Source of the DNA: Alteromonas sp. M12
GTDB taxonomy: Bacteria; Pseudomonadota; Gammaproteobacteria; Enterobacterales; Alteromonadaceae
Length of the DNA stretch: 64,000 nucleotides
Reading direction: 5' to 3'
Assembly: GCF_037478005.1 (NCBI RefSeq)
Contig: NZ_CP144164.1
Location: 1,860,001-1,924,000 of the forward strand
The notes below the pieces were generated by a model, which was not told where the DNA came from, made no database searches, and saw only the letters and a program-made list of their open reading frames with translations. Position numbers and translations under genes: made by a program. Below are positions 28,372 through 36,612 of this stretch, piece by piece; positions within the stretch are counted from its first letter, which is position 1; every line of letters begins with the position of its first letter.

Positions 28372-28951
28372 TATAAATAAGATTTTTATAGCTATAATCA
28401 TCATTGTTAACATCTTTAGGCATTCACTTGCGACCGAAATAGAAAAGTATGTTCAGGTGGGAGTACCGATTGATGATCTGAGTTTAGAATTAACATTAAT
28501 TGATATTTCGTACTCTAACTATCCAGCAGTTTCTCTACCTATATTTAAAGGAACACCTTCATCAATTAGTGCTGGAGCGAGCAAAATGATGATGTTTTTG
28601 TGGGAGAAAAACCAGCACTACATGTCTATTTATACTCTTGGAAAGGGAGAGGCTGAATTAATAGATAATGCGAAAAAACAAACCAAGTTTCCACCGTACA
28701 CAATTCCCATTCTCAGTTTCGAAGATGACTCTTATGACCTGTTAGCCTCTTTTGATAAGGATGAGCCGATATTCTATATTCTGAACGAGGAACTGTCTTA
28801 TATCGCTCTCGTTGGAACTGATAAAAGAAATTCGAGCAGTTATATTGAGGAAATCTTTTTTACCGGAATTATTGAAGAGAAAGTTCTAGCAGTGACGTAT
28901 AGTTATGAGGCTGATAAGATTTTATGGGTAGTTAATAACCTGCCAAATTGA
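28364..28951 (+). CDS. Candidate immunity protein for Rhs module 2
   Basis: A 195-residue protein that begins with GTG inside the last codons of Rhs module 2, an 8-bp overlap typical of toxin/immunity pairs. It has an N-terminal hydrophobic signal (IFIAIIIIVNIF, cleavage near SLA). The body is beta-rich and unlike the first immunity candidate. It should be exported, again suggesting a periplasmic or membrane target for the toxin. No family recognised; the call rests on position. Confidence 0.62.
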   Translation: MNNINKIFIAIIIIVNIFRHSLATEIEKYVQVGVPIDDLSLELTLIDISYSNYPAVSLPIFKGTPSSISAGASKMMMFLWEKNQHYMSIYTLGKGEAELIDNAKKQTKFPPYTIPILSFEDDSYDLLASFDKDEPIFYILNEELSYIALVGTDKRNSSSYIEEIFFTGIIEEKVLAVTYSYEADKILWVVNNLPN

Positions 28952-28982
28952 TTGTGGAATATAAAAATGTAACACATGGACA

Positions 28983-29297
28983 TAATACATGGACAGGCAT
29001 ATTTTAAGGTAGTGAAAATTGAGGTCTATAATTTTTACTCTAGGCTGATAAAAAATATTAATGCGTTCTTAATCTAGGTAAATACCTATGCATTCATGAG
29101 TTTCTAGCGGGGTAACCACATTGCTCCCGTAATTAAGCTGAATGGCAATTTAGCGCTTGTTAAGGTAAAGTTAACAGAAATACAGGAGGCTTTATGGCTA
29201 TCACAGTTGCTAAAACTAGCAATGACCGCAAGACCAAGTTTACGCCTAATATGGATAACTTTAAGGTCAGTTTAAGCTATGAGGGTTTGTCACTGAA
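28983..29297 (+). repeat. 315-bp Fic-antitoxin upstream/coding repeat, copy 1
   Basis: Matches 31385-31699 over 315 bp with roughly ten mismatches. It starts with the 17-bp box at 28984-29000 (AATACATGGACAGGCAT) and includes the leader, ribosome site and first 34 codons of the antitoxin. Confidence 0.9.
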
Positions 29298-29316
29298 TGT
29301 GAGGGTTTGTCACTGA
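29194..29316 (+). pseudogene. Orphan Fic antitoxin, truncated copy
   Basis: Forty codons from ATG at 29194 behind AGGAGG. Residues 1-34 nearly match the intact antitoxin at 31596, including the inhibitory motif SLSYEG at 26-31. The frame then runs into a 19-20 bp tandem duplication (29283-29318, unit TGAGGGTTTGTCACTGAAT) and stops at TGA. No fic gene follows; a transposase end begins 5 bp later. It may still make an inhibitory peptide, because the motif is kept, or it may be dead. Confidence 0.7.
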
Positions 29317-29320
29317 ATGA

Positions 29321-29421
29321 ATTAAATGGACAGGCATCTTTTAAGGCTGTGGTGATAGTGGTTTATAATTTTTGTTGAAGATAACACAGGGGTGTTAGTA
29401 GTCTTCAGTTATTGGTTATGG
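29321..29421. mobile_element. Solo left end of a RAYT-type element
   Basis: Starts with the box ATTAAATGGACAGGCAT and continues about 100 bp like the left ends of elements A and B. It is then cut by the next box at 29422. This looks like nested or adjacent insertion of a second element. Confidence 0.65.
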
Positions 29422-30675
29422 ATTACATGGACAGGCATCTTTTAAAATTGTGGTGATAATGGCCTATAATTTTTGTTGAAGATAATGAAAGGGTGTTAGT
29501 GGTCTTCCATTGTTGGTAAATACTTCTAGAATTCATTCATATGTGACGATTCATCGTCATTGAGGTGAATTTAGCGCAAGGGGGGCCTTGTCTATTGGTG
29601 TAATAAACAGGTGGAGTGATAAATTATTGGTTTGCGGCGTTAGCAGATAGAGCTCTTTTGCCGCCGCTTTCGCTTGTACCGTTTTAGGGTGCCTGATTGC
29701 CCAGCAGCCACGCTAAAGGTGGTTTCAAAGGTTAAAAACATATCTTGCCACATCTGTTCATCCGATCCTAAGCGCTGCAATATGGGGGAATCATTCATAT
29801 CAATTGCCCCTCGCTTGTTAGGAACAATGATGCGACCGGATAAGTCAACCAATTTGAGATAGTCAATCAAATCGAACATTAACCCTGGCGGTTGTGGCTG
29901 TATTGGATTGCCAACAAAAGGCAGTAAAGTCGATGGTTGATAGCCTTTTTTAAAATCGTGAATACGGCGTCTTACACTGGTATGTTTGGAGGATTCGGGT
30001 GTGCTAGCCATTTTGGCGCGTATGGGGTTTAAATCCACATACACCATACAGGCCGTTAAGGCATGCTCATCTAAGAGTGCTTGTGATTTGAATCGTCCTT
30101 CCCAAAAGTGACCTGTACAGTTATCTTCTTGGTTGGCTTGTCTAGCAATAGGCTCATTTAATTCGCGCATGAACCAGCTAATATCGGTTAATCTACTTCG
30201 ATAGACTGCCAAGGTGGATTGCAGTGTGATGAGCTCAGCTTCGGTGAACACCGGAGCTTCTTTTGAGGTTAGCTTTTGTGAAAGCAAGGTGCCTTTGTGA
30301 AGCTTGTGCCAGCGCTGCGCAATTTCTTTACCCGACCAGTTTTTTACTTTGGCTGAATTCACATGTAACACCACATGGGTGTGATTGCTCATCACCGCAT
30401 AGGCACAGACTTCGATGGCAAATACGGTTGTTAAAAACAACAACCTGTCTTCTACCCACTGACGGCGATGCTCATAGCTTTTCCCCGTTAGTTTATCTTC
30501 ACCACACAAAAAGGCACGCCGAACACAGCGAGATACACAGTGATAATAAGGGGTATCTGCAAGGCAAATTTGTCGTTTCCTAGCCAGTGGCATCATTCAC
30601 TCCTTGAATTTAGCATACTAAAGCATAGTTTATTTGGTTTTCCTGGTAGTCTAGTTTGTGGCTGTCCTATTTATT
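29422..30675. mobile_element. RAYT-type transposase element B
   Basis: A 1.25-kb unit from the box at 29422-29438 to the right end GTGGCTGTCCTATTTATT at 30658-30675, with the transposase on the minus strand. The right 594 bp are identical to element A, whereas the left 650 bp differ by roughly 10 percent. Confidence 0.75.
29640..30593 (-). CDS. REP-associated tyrosine transposase (Y1/HUH family), copy B
   Basis: A 317-residue paralogue of the transposase at 26399, with the same HUH motif and NPIRAKM segment and an intact frame. The first 185 residues are essentially identical to copy A. After TACMVYVDLN the copies diverge (for example SSKHTSVRRR against SSNHTSIQRR, and LDLIDYLK-like changes further on). 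This step in identity suggests gene conversion between the elements. Start chosen as for copy A. Confidence 0.85.
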   Translation of the reverse strand: MPLARKRQICLADTPYYHCVSRCVRRAFLCGEDKLTGKSYEHRRQWVEDRLLFLTTVFAIEVCAYAVMSNHTHVVLHVNSAKVKNWSGKEIAQRWHKLHKGTLLSQKLTSKEAPVFTEAELITLQSTLAVYRSRLTDISWFMRELNEPIARQANQEDNCTGHFWEGRFKSQALLDEHALTACMVYVDLNPIRAKMASTPESSKHTSVRRRIHDFKKGYQPSTLLPFVGNPIQPQPPGLMFDLIDYLKLVDLSGRIIVPNKRGAIDMNDSPILQRLGSDEQMWQDMFLTFETTFSVAAGQSGTLKRYKRKRRQKSSIC

Positions 30676-30749
30676 ATTGTTTCTATTTATTCGTTTCTCA
30701 GTACTAAAGTAATTATTTACCTTAAATTTGAAATCGGAGTTTTATCAAT

Positions 30750-31247
30750 ATGGAAAAACGAACCGCACTTATCTTGGAAATATCTTCACTAATAATAGCC
30801 GCCTGCGTTTTGATTACGACAGGCTTGTTTGGATACATTGAATTTAAGGACAAACGGAGGCTTGAAACTCCTGTAATTGTTGGGTTGCTGCAAAACGCAC
30901 GAACCCTTGACAGTTCAGGCACAATATAGCTTACGCTTCAAAATATTGGATTAGGAACTGCTCTTATTGATAAATTAACAGTGTCTTATGATGGCGTTCT
31001 AAATTACAAGAGAATTTTTGATGACGGCAGGGCATCAATCGGAACGCTGGACAACACTTTAGTAATAGAAGATCACCATTTCCTTCTCAAGCCAGGCGAG
31101 AACTATTCATTTACATTAGAGGTTAACAAAGTGAACCAAGACGCGTTTAGTATAGAAGAGCTTTTATTTGGCGTCACGTATAACATCAGTTGCGAATCAG
31201 TATTTGAATCAGCTTGCGATTTTCGCGGAGATACGCCTTCACTCTAA
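30750..31247 (+). pseudogene. Membrane-anchored small protein gene with one in-frame TAG
   Basis: From ATG at 30750 the frame encodes a one-helix membrane anchor (LILEISSLIIAACVLITTGL), then polar residues. It meets TAG at 30927-30929 after SGTI, and stays open in the same frame for another 106 codons to 31247. The two halves read as one protein: anchor plus a beta-rich domain (NIGLGTALIDKLTVSYDG). A single point mutation, for example CAG to TAG, explains it. Function unknown. It lies between element B and the Fic cassette. Confidence 0.65.
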
Positions 31248-31385
31248 TGACATTAAATTAACTTGGAATAGCAATGCAGTTCTCTAAAGCTTTTTTGGCT
31301 CACTCAAACTTGAGTGAATCATCTTGCCGCCTGATTTCTTTTATTAAAATCGCTTTACGTGCAGAAAATGTTTTGTGATGAATGT
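31248..31385. other. Spacer before the Fic cassette
   Basis: AT-rich. It contains an inverted repeat CACTCAA-AC-TTGAGTG at 31301-31316 and no gene. Confidence 0.5.
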
Positions 31386-31699
31386 AATACATGGACAGGC
31401 ATATTTTAAGGTAGTGAAAATTGAGGCCTATAATTTTTACTCTAGGCTGATAAAAAATATTAATGCGTTCTTAATCTAGGTAAATACCTATGCATTCATG
31501 AGTTTCTAGCGGAGTAGCCACATTGCTCACGTATTTAAGCTGAATGGCAATTTAGCGCTTGTTAAGGTAAAATTAACAGAAATACAGGAGGCTTTATGGC
31601 TACCACAGTTTCTAAAACTAGCAATGACCGCAAGACCAAGTTTACGCCTAATATGGATAACTTTAAGGTCAGTTTAAGCTATGAGGGTTTGTCACTGAA
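31385..31699 (+). repeat. 315-bp Fic-antitoxin upstream/coding repeat, copy 2
   Basis: Partner of 28983-29297. It carries the box at 31386-31402 and the leader of the intact toxin/antitoxin operon. Confidence 0.9.
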
Positions 31700-31754
31700 A
31701 AAGAGCAGTGAAGGCAAAAGCATTTCAGAGTTAAAACGCAAATATGCGAGATAA
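31596..31754 (+). CDS. Fic antitoxin, YhfG/VbhA-like
   Basis: A 52-residue protein behind a strong AGGAGG site at 31586. The segment FKVSLSYEGLSL holds the class I Fic inhibitory motif (S/T)xxxE(G/N), here Ser26 to Glu30-Gly31. The C-terminus ISELKRKYAR resembles YhfG, the partner of E. coli Fic. Its end overlaps the fic start by 11 bp, so the pair is translationally coupled. It should block ATP orientation in the Fic active site by its Glu. Too short for usual gene callers. Confidence 0.82.
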   Translation: MATTVSKTSNDRKTKFTPNMDNFKVSLSYEGLSLKKSSEGKSISELKRKYAR

Positions 31755-32340
31755 ATACGGGGTAGCCTATGATAAATATTGCTACCCCGGCTCTGACGTT
31801 TTAATTAACCTTCTTGATATTAGGGATTCAGAAAAGCTTGAAGAAGCTGAAGCTGAATTTACCGCTGAACGGTATCGAACCTACGAACCCACCAAACAAT
31901 CACTTGCTGATTTTTCATTCGAACATTTAAAGTACCTTCATCACCACATGTTCCAAGATTTATATGCGTGGGCGGGTAAGCCAAGAGATGTTGATATTTC
32001 CAAAGGTGACACGCGTTTTTGTACTTGGACACGCATTGAGCCTGAAGCTATTAAATTATTTAAAACGATTCCTGCGTTAGCTGATTATCAGGACAATGAA
32101 GACCTCGTTGAAAAGGTCGCAGATTTGTTTTGTGAGTTAAATTTACTTCACCCATTTCGTGAAGGGAATGGCAGAGTTCTGCGCTTCTTTTTCGAGGAGC
32201 TGTTGTTTACTCTCGGCTTCCATGTAACGTGGCCAAAGATTTCTCAGAAAGATTGGATTGACGCTAACATTGCTGGTGTGCATCTGAACCTAGAACTGCT
32301 CAAGGTGATATTCACTCAAGCCATTTCAGAGCTGGAATGA
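31744..32340 (+). CDS. fic: Fic-domain AMP-transferase toxin
   Basis: A 198-residue Fic protein. The active-site motif HPFREGNGRVLR is at residues 136-147, with catalytic His136 and a complete anion-binding GNGR. It is therefore expected to be active, unlike E. coli Fic, whose motif is altered. The beta-hairpin flap segment is VDISKGDTRFC near 83-93. Such toxins usually transfer AMP to target proteins such as gyrase; the target here is unknown. The overlapping antitoxin makes this a class I toxin/antitoxin pair. The cassette lies between two direct copies of the 17-bp box (31386 and 32387). Confidence 0.92.
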   Translation: MRDKYGVAYDKYCYPGSDVLINLLDIRDSEKLEEAEAEFTAERYRTYEPTKQSLADFSFEHLKYLHHHMFQDLYAWAGKPRDVDISKGDTRFCTWTRIEPEAIKLFKTIPALADYQDNEDLVEKVADLFCELNLLHPFREGNGRVLRFFFEELLFTLGFHVTWPKISQKDWIDANIAGVHLNLELLKVIFTQAISELE

Positions 32341-32386
32341 AGAGATTAAAAAACTGGCAATCATGTTGTGAAGAAATACATAAATA

Positions 32387-32403
32387 AATACATGGGCAGG
32401 CAT
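32387..32403 (+). repeat. 17-bp box, copy 6
   Basis: AATACATGGGCAGGCAT, one mismatch from the consensus AATACATGGACAGGCAT. It marks the right edge of the Fic cassette and the left end of a decayed RAYT element. Other copies are at 26184, 28984, 29321, 29422 and 31386, all in the same orientation. Confidence 0.8.
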
Positions 32404-32720
32404 CTTTTCAAGTAGTTGCGATTGGGTAAAAAATCATGATTAAAGGTCAACAAAATATTTTAATGTGCTCGTAGTTTAACTAAATACCTACACAATCACC
32501 GGTTTCTGGAAAATGAGAGTTATTGAGGTGAGTTTAGTACAGGGGGAGGTATATCTCATTGTGCAATGAAACAATTGAAATTAAAAAGTGACTTTAGAGG
32601 AAACGTTAGCCTAATGAATTCTTTTACCGACGTTTTCGTTTGTAGCAATTTAACGTGTCTATCTGTTCACCAATTACGCTAAAAATAGTTACAGTCTTGA
32701 CCAATAGTTCTAAACTAATT
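32404..32720 (-). pseudogene. Decayed RAYT element C (transposase 3' remnant)
   Basis: After the box, the region from about 32605 to 32705 aligns with the 3' end of the transposase genes (minus-strand codons for the basic C-terminal tail, RRQK-like). It matches at perhaps 65 percent and then stops. The rest of the gene is missing. No other gene is present in this 385-bp gap. Confidence 0.6.
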
Positions 32721-32789
32721 TTGAATCATGTTTTTTGCTGTCGTTCGATAATGTTCTCAATAATGAACGGTATATTCCTAGTGTTGCAC

Positions 32790-32802
32790 GCTCCCGCAAC
32801 CA
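32790..32802 (+). other. Copy of the tRNA-fMet 3' end (candidate attachment-site remnant)
   Basis: GCTCCCGCAACCA is identical to the last 13 bases of the tRNA at 24284-24296 and in the same orientation. A terminator follows 8 bp later, as after a real tRNA gene. The rest of the tRNA is absent. Confidence 0.7.
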
Positions 32803-32810
32803 TACGAATA

Positions 32811-32840
32811 GACTCGCTATTTATAGCGGGTCTTTTTTTT
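32811..32840 (+). terminator. Terminator behind the tRNA 3'-end copy
   Basis: Stem GACTCGCTA / TAGCGGGTC (one G-T pair) followed by eight T. It differs from the terminator of the intact tRNA. Confidence 0.75.
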
Positions 32841-33225
32841 GCTAAGCCAAAAGGGTTTAGCACCAAATCAACGTCACCATTAGCCTTTAACTCTAGCTTT
32901 TCCACCAAAGAGCGTATTGCAATTTTAGCCTCGTTTGACAAATCATCAGTAGTAAGCTCATCAATATAGCGTCGAAATTTATCCGCTATACTGTTGTTAT
33001 TAACTTCCTTTAATGAGGGCGCAACTTGCTTGAGTTTGGCTTCTTCTAACCTGACCGAGACCTCTGCCAATGAATCTGCAACTAACTTGGGATCTATGCC
33101 GGCTTTAATAGAGTTAATTAGGTTTACTTTTTCTGCTTCTAGCTTAGCGACAACACTTTTACTGTTAATTGAGGGATTTTGACTGTCTCTAATTAACTCT
33201 CGCATCGATTTATTGGTTCAATGTA

Positions 33226-33251
33226 AAATCCTCGAATAGAAATTCGAGGAT
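33226..33251 (-). terminator. Terminator downstream of the 37-residue basic protein gene
   Basis: Perfect stem ATCCTCGAAT / ATTCGAGGAT with a 4-nt loop. On the minus strand a short T-run follows. Confidence 0.55.
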
Positions 33252-33359
33252 ACCCAAAACCTTGTCTTAATTTAATTTGACGTAACTCTCATTGTAAACA
33301 GAAGAAAATTAAGCTTCGAGCATCCTCAATTAACTATATTTTAGGTAAATTTATTTAAT

Positions 33360-33473
33360 CTATTTACCTTTTCTTTTACGTGGTTTAAAAACGCCCTCAG
33401 CGGCCGCTTCTTTTTTCAATTTTCGCTTTTCTTTTAACGATAATTTTGGTTCTTTCTTTTCATTTCTAGACAT
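33360..33473 (-). CDS. Small basic protein, 37 residues
   Basis: ATG at 33473 is preceded by AGGAGA at 6 nt or less. The protein is MSRNEKKEPKLSLKEKRKLK and on to KPRKRKGK, with about 16 Lys/Arg of 37, no signal peptide and a predicted charged helix. It resembles small conserved basic proteins of Alteromonadales of unknown role, perhaps nucleic-acid or ribosome binding (speculative). A terminator lies about 110 bp downstream. Confidence 0.6.
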   Translation of the reverse strand: MSRNEKKEPKLSLKEKRKLKKEAAAEGVFKPRKRKGK

Positions 33474-34175
33474 TTTATCTCCTATTAATAAATCAAAGTT
33501 GTACTTGTAGTTTGCAAAATTAATAAATTAAAAGCTCAATAGACACGCACCTCCCATATTAATGTTTAATGAATAACTAACGTGAAAAAGCGACATAAAA
33601 TTTAAAAACGCTAAAGACTATTTCAATCAATCGACGAAATATTTTTAGGGTTATAATTTATGAAATTGAATTTATGTATCTATGTAGATACCTGGGCGCG
33701 ACAGCGCCCCTTTAAGACTGGAACTTTAGGGCAAAGCTCCCTAAGAAAGTGATATAATTTGGTGCAGCTATAAATATTTTCATAGGGTTAATCTAACAGT
33801 TTAAATATTAACTTCAAGCTTAAAAATTAAACTCTATGCACAATTATCGATTTTCATGATTAGATGGCATTGGTTTGATAATTATACATTACTTTTGAGT
33901 CAGAAAAATTTGGTTAACCTAGGCCTTACTGTGATTTATGTATGTTACACAGGCGGTAAGCTTTCTGTGTTAACTCATTAATTTAAATGTCACACCTAGG
34001 TTTCATTTATGGGATCTAACATCTCATCATTGCTTATATATATTATTTATGAAGTCAATATACTTATCTTTAATGCTTGTTAATAAGCTCTTTTTTTAGT
34101 TTTCCCAATCAAGTATGGCGCAAGCGATACTTAGAAAAACTATTTCATTTCAATTCTTAAGGGGAACATTTCGTT
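33474..34175. other. 700-bp gene-free region with three consecutive hairpins
   Basis: No protein gene is visible. At 33676-33750 three stems follow each other: GTATCTA/TAGATAC, GGGCGC/GCGCCC with GACA loop, and CTTTAGGG/CCCTAAG. The flanks are AT-rich. It may hold a small RNA or a structured leader, and it contains the promoters of the 37-residue gene and the EamA gene. Confidence 0.5.
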
Positions 34176-35048
34176 ATGTGGATAGTTTTTGCATTACTTG
34201 CTACGTTTTTTTTTGGTGTTAGAGGAATAATGTATCAATGGACATCACAGAAAGAAATAAATCGTAATTTATTATTATTCGGTGTTTTTTTCATAGGTTT
34301 TATAACGAGCCTTACAGGTGTCATTTTATTAGATCAACAATGGTATGGGTGGGCAGATATTACTGTTGGTTTTGCATTGGGTTTAGGTTCTTTTGCGGCG
34401 AATGCTTTCTTACATAAAGGTTTTTCTATTGGAAAGGCTTCTCTTATTAGCATTTTATCCGGTTTAACCCCTTTGTTTGTACTTATATTTGCTTTTCTAT
34501 TATGGCAAGAAAGCTTAACAACTTTACAATTGTTTGGTTTCTCTATCATTTTTGTTGGTCTTTATATTATCCGCTATTCAAATGATATTTCATTAAATAA
34601 CCTGCAAGGTGCACAGTGGGGATTGCTAGCGGCACTATTCTTTGCATTTAATGATTTATTAGGTAAACAATCGACACTACTTGGTGCTGATATATTCGCC
34701 ACGTTAACCTCAATGTTTGGTCTTGGTAGTTTTCTTTTTGCAATAAGTTGGTTGGTAAAACGCAAAAGAGAGAGTAGTCATCAAAATATACCTTTGCCTA
34801 ATTGGTCAGAAGTAAAAACATTTATCTGTGGTTTACTTATTGGTTTAACAAATGTCGCCGGCATGGTGGCAATAATATCGGCTTTTGAAATAGGTAATAC
34901 AGGGTTAGTTTCTGCAATTTCAGGAATGAACATTTTAATTATTCTGCTTTATTCTCGTATCGTTTTAAAAGAGTCTTTTAGTCGTCAGGAACTTTGGGGA
35001 TTAACTGCTGCTTTTCTAGGTGTCATAGTGTTGAGGTTTAGCTATTAA
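34176..35048 (+). CDS. EamA-family (DMT) transporter
   Basis: A 290-residue inner-membrane protein with ten hydrophobic helices in two EamA repeats (about 1-135 and 145-290). Each has the end motif typical of the drug/metabolite transporter family, LLWQESLTTLQLFGFSIIFVG and VLKESFSRQELWGLTAAFLG. Substrate unknown. It is followed by a degraded aspartate-dehydrogenase-like gene and a convergent LysR gene, which may once have regulated it. A AAGGGGAAC site lies before the ATG. Confidence 0.88.
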   Translation: MWIVFALLATFFFGVRGIMYQWTSQKEINRNLLLFGVFFIGFITSLTGVILLDQQWYGWADITVGFALGLGSFAANAFLHKGFSIGKASLISILSGLTPLFVLIFAFLLWQESLTTLQLFGFSIIFVGLYIIRYSNDISLNNLQGAQWGLLAALFFAFNDLLGKQSTLLGADIFATLTSMFGLGSFLFAISWLVKRKRESSHQNIPLPNWSEVKTFICGLLIGLTNVAGMVAIISAFEIGNTGLVSAISGMNILIILLYSRIVLKESFSRQELWGLTAAFLGVIVLRFSY

Positions 35049-35146
35049 GTGTAACTGCATCAAATTTGTTTACACATATTAAAAACATGCATGGTCTCGC
35101 GTTACCTTGCATTGCGCTTAATTATCGAATAATAGGAGCCATAAAA

Positions 35147-35607
35147 ATGAAAAAAATTAGCGCTGATAGGATGTCAAACTATCGCTGAATCAATAAAAAA
35201 ATGGCGATCTTTCTGAATGTGGGCTAATTGCTGTGTTAGGAAGAAATCCTACTACAACTCAAAAATTTGCTGAGTATTTTAACTGTATTCCCTGTACTGA
35301 TATTCATGACCTTTTGGCTTTAAAGCCTGAATTTGTTGCAGAAGCCGCATCACCTCAATCAGTCGTTGATTGTACCGTAATATTAGGAGGAGGATCACAT
35401 TTTATTATTTTATCTACGGCTGCATTTGTAGATCAGGATTTATATAGCAGAGCAATAAAAAGGGCATCAGACAATAACACTAAATTATATATTGCAGGTG
35501 GTGCAACGGGTCGATTCAATTTGGTGATTATGCTATTGCAGCTTGGAGCATTGTTGCCATTCTTAACTCAGAAGCATCCCCCGTTGTTTTTATGTAACTC
35601 ATTTTAA
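35147..35607 (+). pseudogene. Broken L-aspartate-dehydrogenase-like gene
   Basis: ATG at 35147 after AGGAG starts MKKIS. The frame then shifts to LIGCQTIAESIKKW and shifts again to ECGLIAVLGRN, which stays open to 35607. The readable part, DIHDLLALKPEFVAEAASPQ, then HFIILSTAAFVDQDLYSRAI and LYIAGGATGR, resembles the NAD-binding aspartate dehydrogenase (NadX/DUF108) family. A further shift near 35520 would give GDYAIAAWSIVAIL. At least two frameshifts and loss of the C-terminal domain make it non-functional. Confidence 0.7.
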
Positions 35608-35624
35608 TCATACACTGCAACGCG

Positions 35625-36515
35625 TTAAGAGAAGTGTTGCAATGTATGTTCTATAAGTAGTCTCACGCGGTAAGGAATATGTTTCCGGTCACGGTAGAGC
35701 ATTGAAAAGGATTGCTCTTTACTTTGCCAATCAGGAAGAACACGCTGAAATTTTCCTGACTCAATTAATGGCAATGCTAAGTAATCAGGCATATAGCTAA
35801 TTCCGATACCAAGTTCTACTGCACATCTCAGCATATGAATTTCATTAACCTCAAGTCGAATTTGTTTTTTAGGCTGAAAATTGTACTCCTCATTAGTCAC
35901 TTTATTTTTTAATCGCCATGGAACTAAGCCTATGCACGTCACTTTTGCTTGATCTTCTAATTGCTCGGGATGGGTAATGGAATGAGGAAATATATTTGCA
36001 TGGCAACATAACACATTATGGGTAAGCTTAAGCTGCCTAACAACCCAATTATCGATGGATGGATTTCTTGTTCTAAAAGCAATATCAATGCCTTGCTTTT
36101 CAATATCTATTAATTCATTTGAGAAACGTAAATCTAATTGAATTTCTGGATATTGTTGTAAAAAATCACAGAAGATAGTACTTAAAAAGTGTTTGCCTAC
36201 ATAGATAGGGGCGGAAATTTTAATTTTTCCTTTAGCTTGTTGTCTATCCTCAGATAACTCTTGTTTTATACAGTCAAGTTCATCAAATAACTTATAGTAA
36301 CGCGCATAATATAACTCCCCCGAGTGTGTTAACGTCACTCGATGAGAATCTCGATTAAGTAGAGTCAACTGTAGAGATTGCTCTAATAAACGTATTCTCC
36401 GACTTAAGGTCGATAATGATAGAGCAAGAGTTTCTGATGCTTTTTTAAAACTGCCTAATTTTACTATTAAGCAAAAATAACGTAAATCATCGAGGGAATA
36501 ATTAGTTGCCATCAT
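35625..36515 (-). CDS. LysR-family transcriptional regulator
   Basis: A 296-residue LysR regulator of the CrgA/DsdC-like group. The winged helix covers residues 5-65 (FKKASETLALSLSTLSRRIR), then the substrate-binding-like domain. Starting at the ATG at 36515 places the helix-turn-helix at the normal distance; an upstream TTG at 36545 is less likely. No ribosome site is obvious. It is convergent to the aspartate-dehydrogenase-like pseudogene, so its former target may be gone. Two direct repeats 100-140 bp upstream could be its operator. Confidence 0.88.
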   Translation of the reverse strand: MMATNYSLDDLRYFCLIVKLGSFKKASETLALSLSTLSRRIRLLEQSLQLTLLNRDSHRVTLTHSGELYYARYYKLFDELDCIKQELSEDRQQAKGKIKISAPIYVGKHFLSTIFCDFLQQYPEIQLDLRFSNELIDIEKQGIDIAFRTRNPSIDNWVVRQLKLTHNVLCCHANIFPHSITHPEQLEDQAKVTCIGLVPWRLKNKVTNEEYNFQPKKQIRLEVNEIHMLRCAVELGIGISYMPDYLALPLIESGKFQRVLPDWQSKEQSFSMLYRDRKHIPYRVRLLIEHTLQHFS

Positions 36516-36612
36516 TATATTTAATTGTGGTTTAGTTATTTTCAATGTTAGCAGTAGAGCAAGGGGATATCATTAGGTACACAGACTAATAATTATATAT
36601 TATTATATTGTA

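Larger units (their letters stand above)
32726..33205 (-). pseudogene. C-terminal remnant of a large serine recombinase
   Basis: A 159-codon frame with a coiled-coil-rich sequence (SVVAKLEAEKVNLINSI, VSVRLEEAKLKQ) followed by RYIDELTTDDLSNEAKIAIRSLVEKLEL. This is the pattern of the C-terminal domain of large serine recombinases. The catalytic N-terminal domain and zinc ribbon are absent. The last codons (MVAGACNTRN) read through an antisense tRNA 3' end at 32790-32802, as often seen where an integrase gene abuts its attachment site. Recombinase assignment is by pattern and needs a profile search. Confidence 0.6.

Noticed and set aside
31744..32340. Inactive E. coli-type Fic
   Set aside because: The motif HPFREGNGR is complete, so an active transferase is more likely.
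26184..32403. The 17-bp boxes as integron attC sites
   Set aside because: They lack the RYYYAAC/GTTRRRY core sites and the long imperfect palindrome of attC, and no integron integrase is present. They fit better as RAYT element ends.
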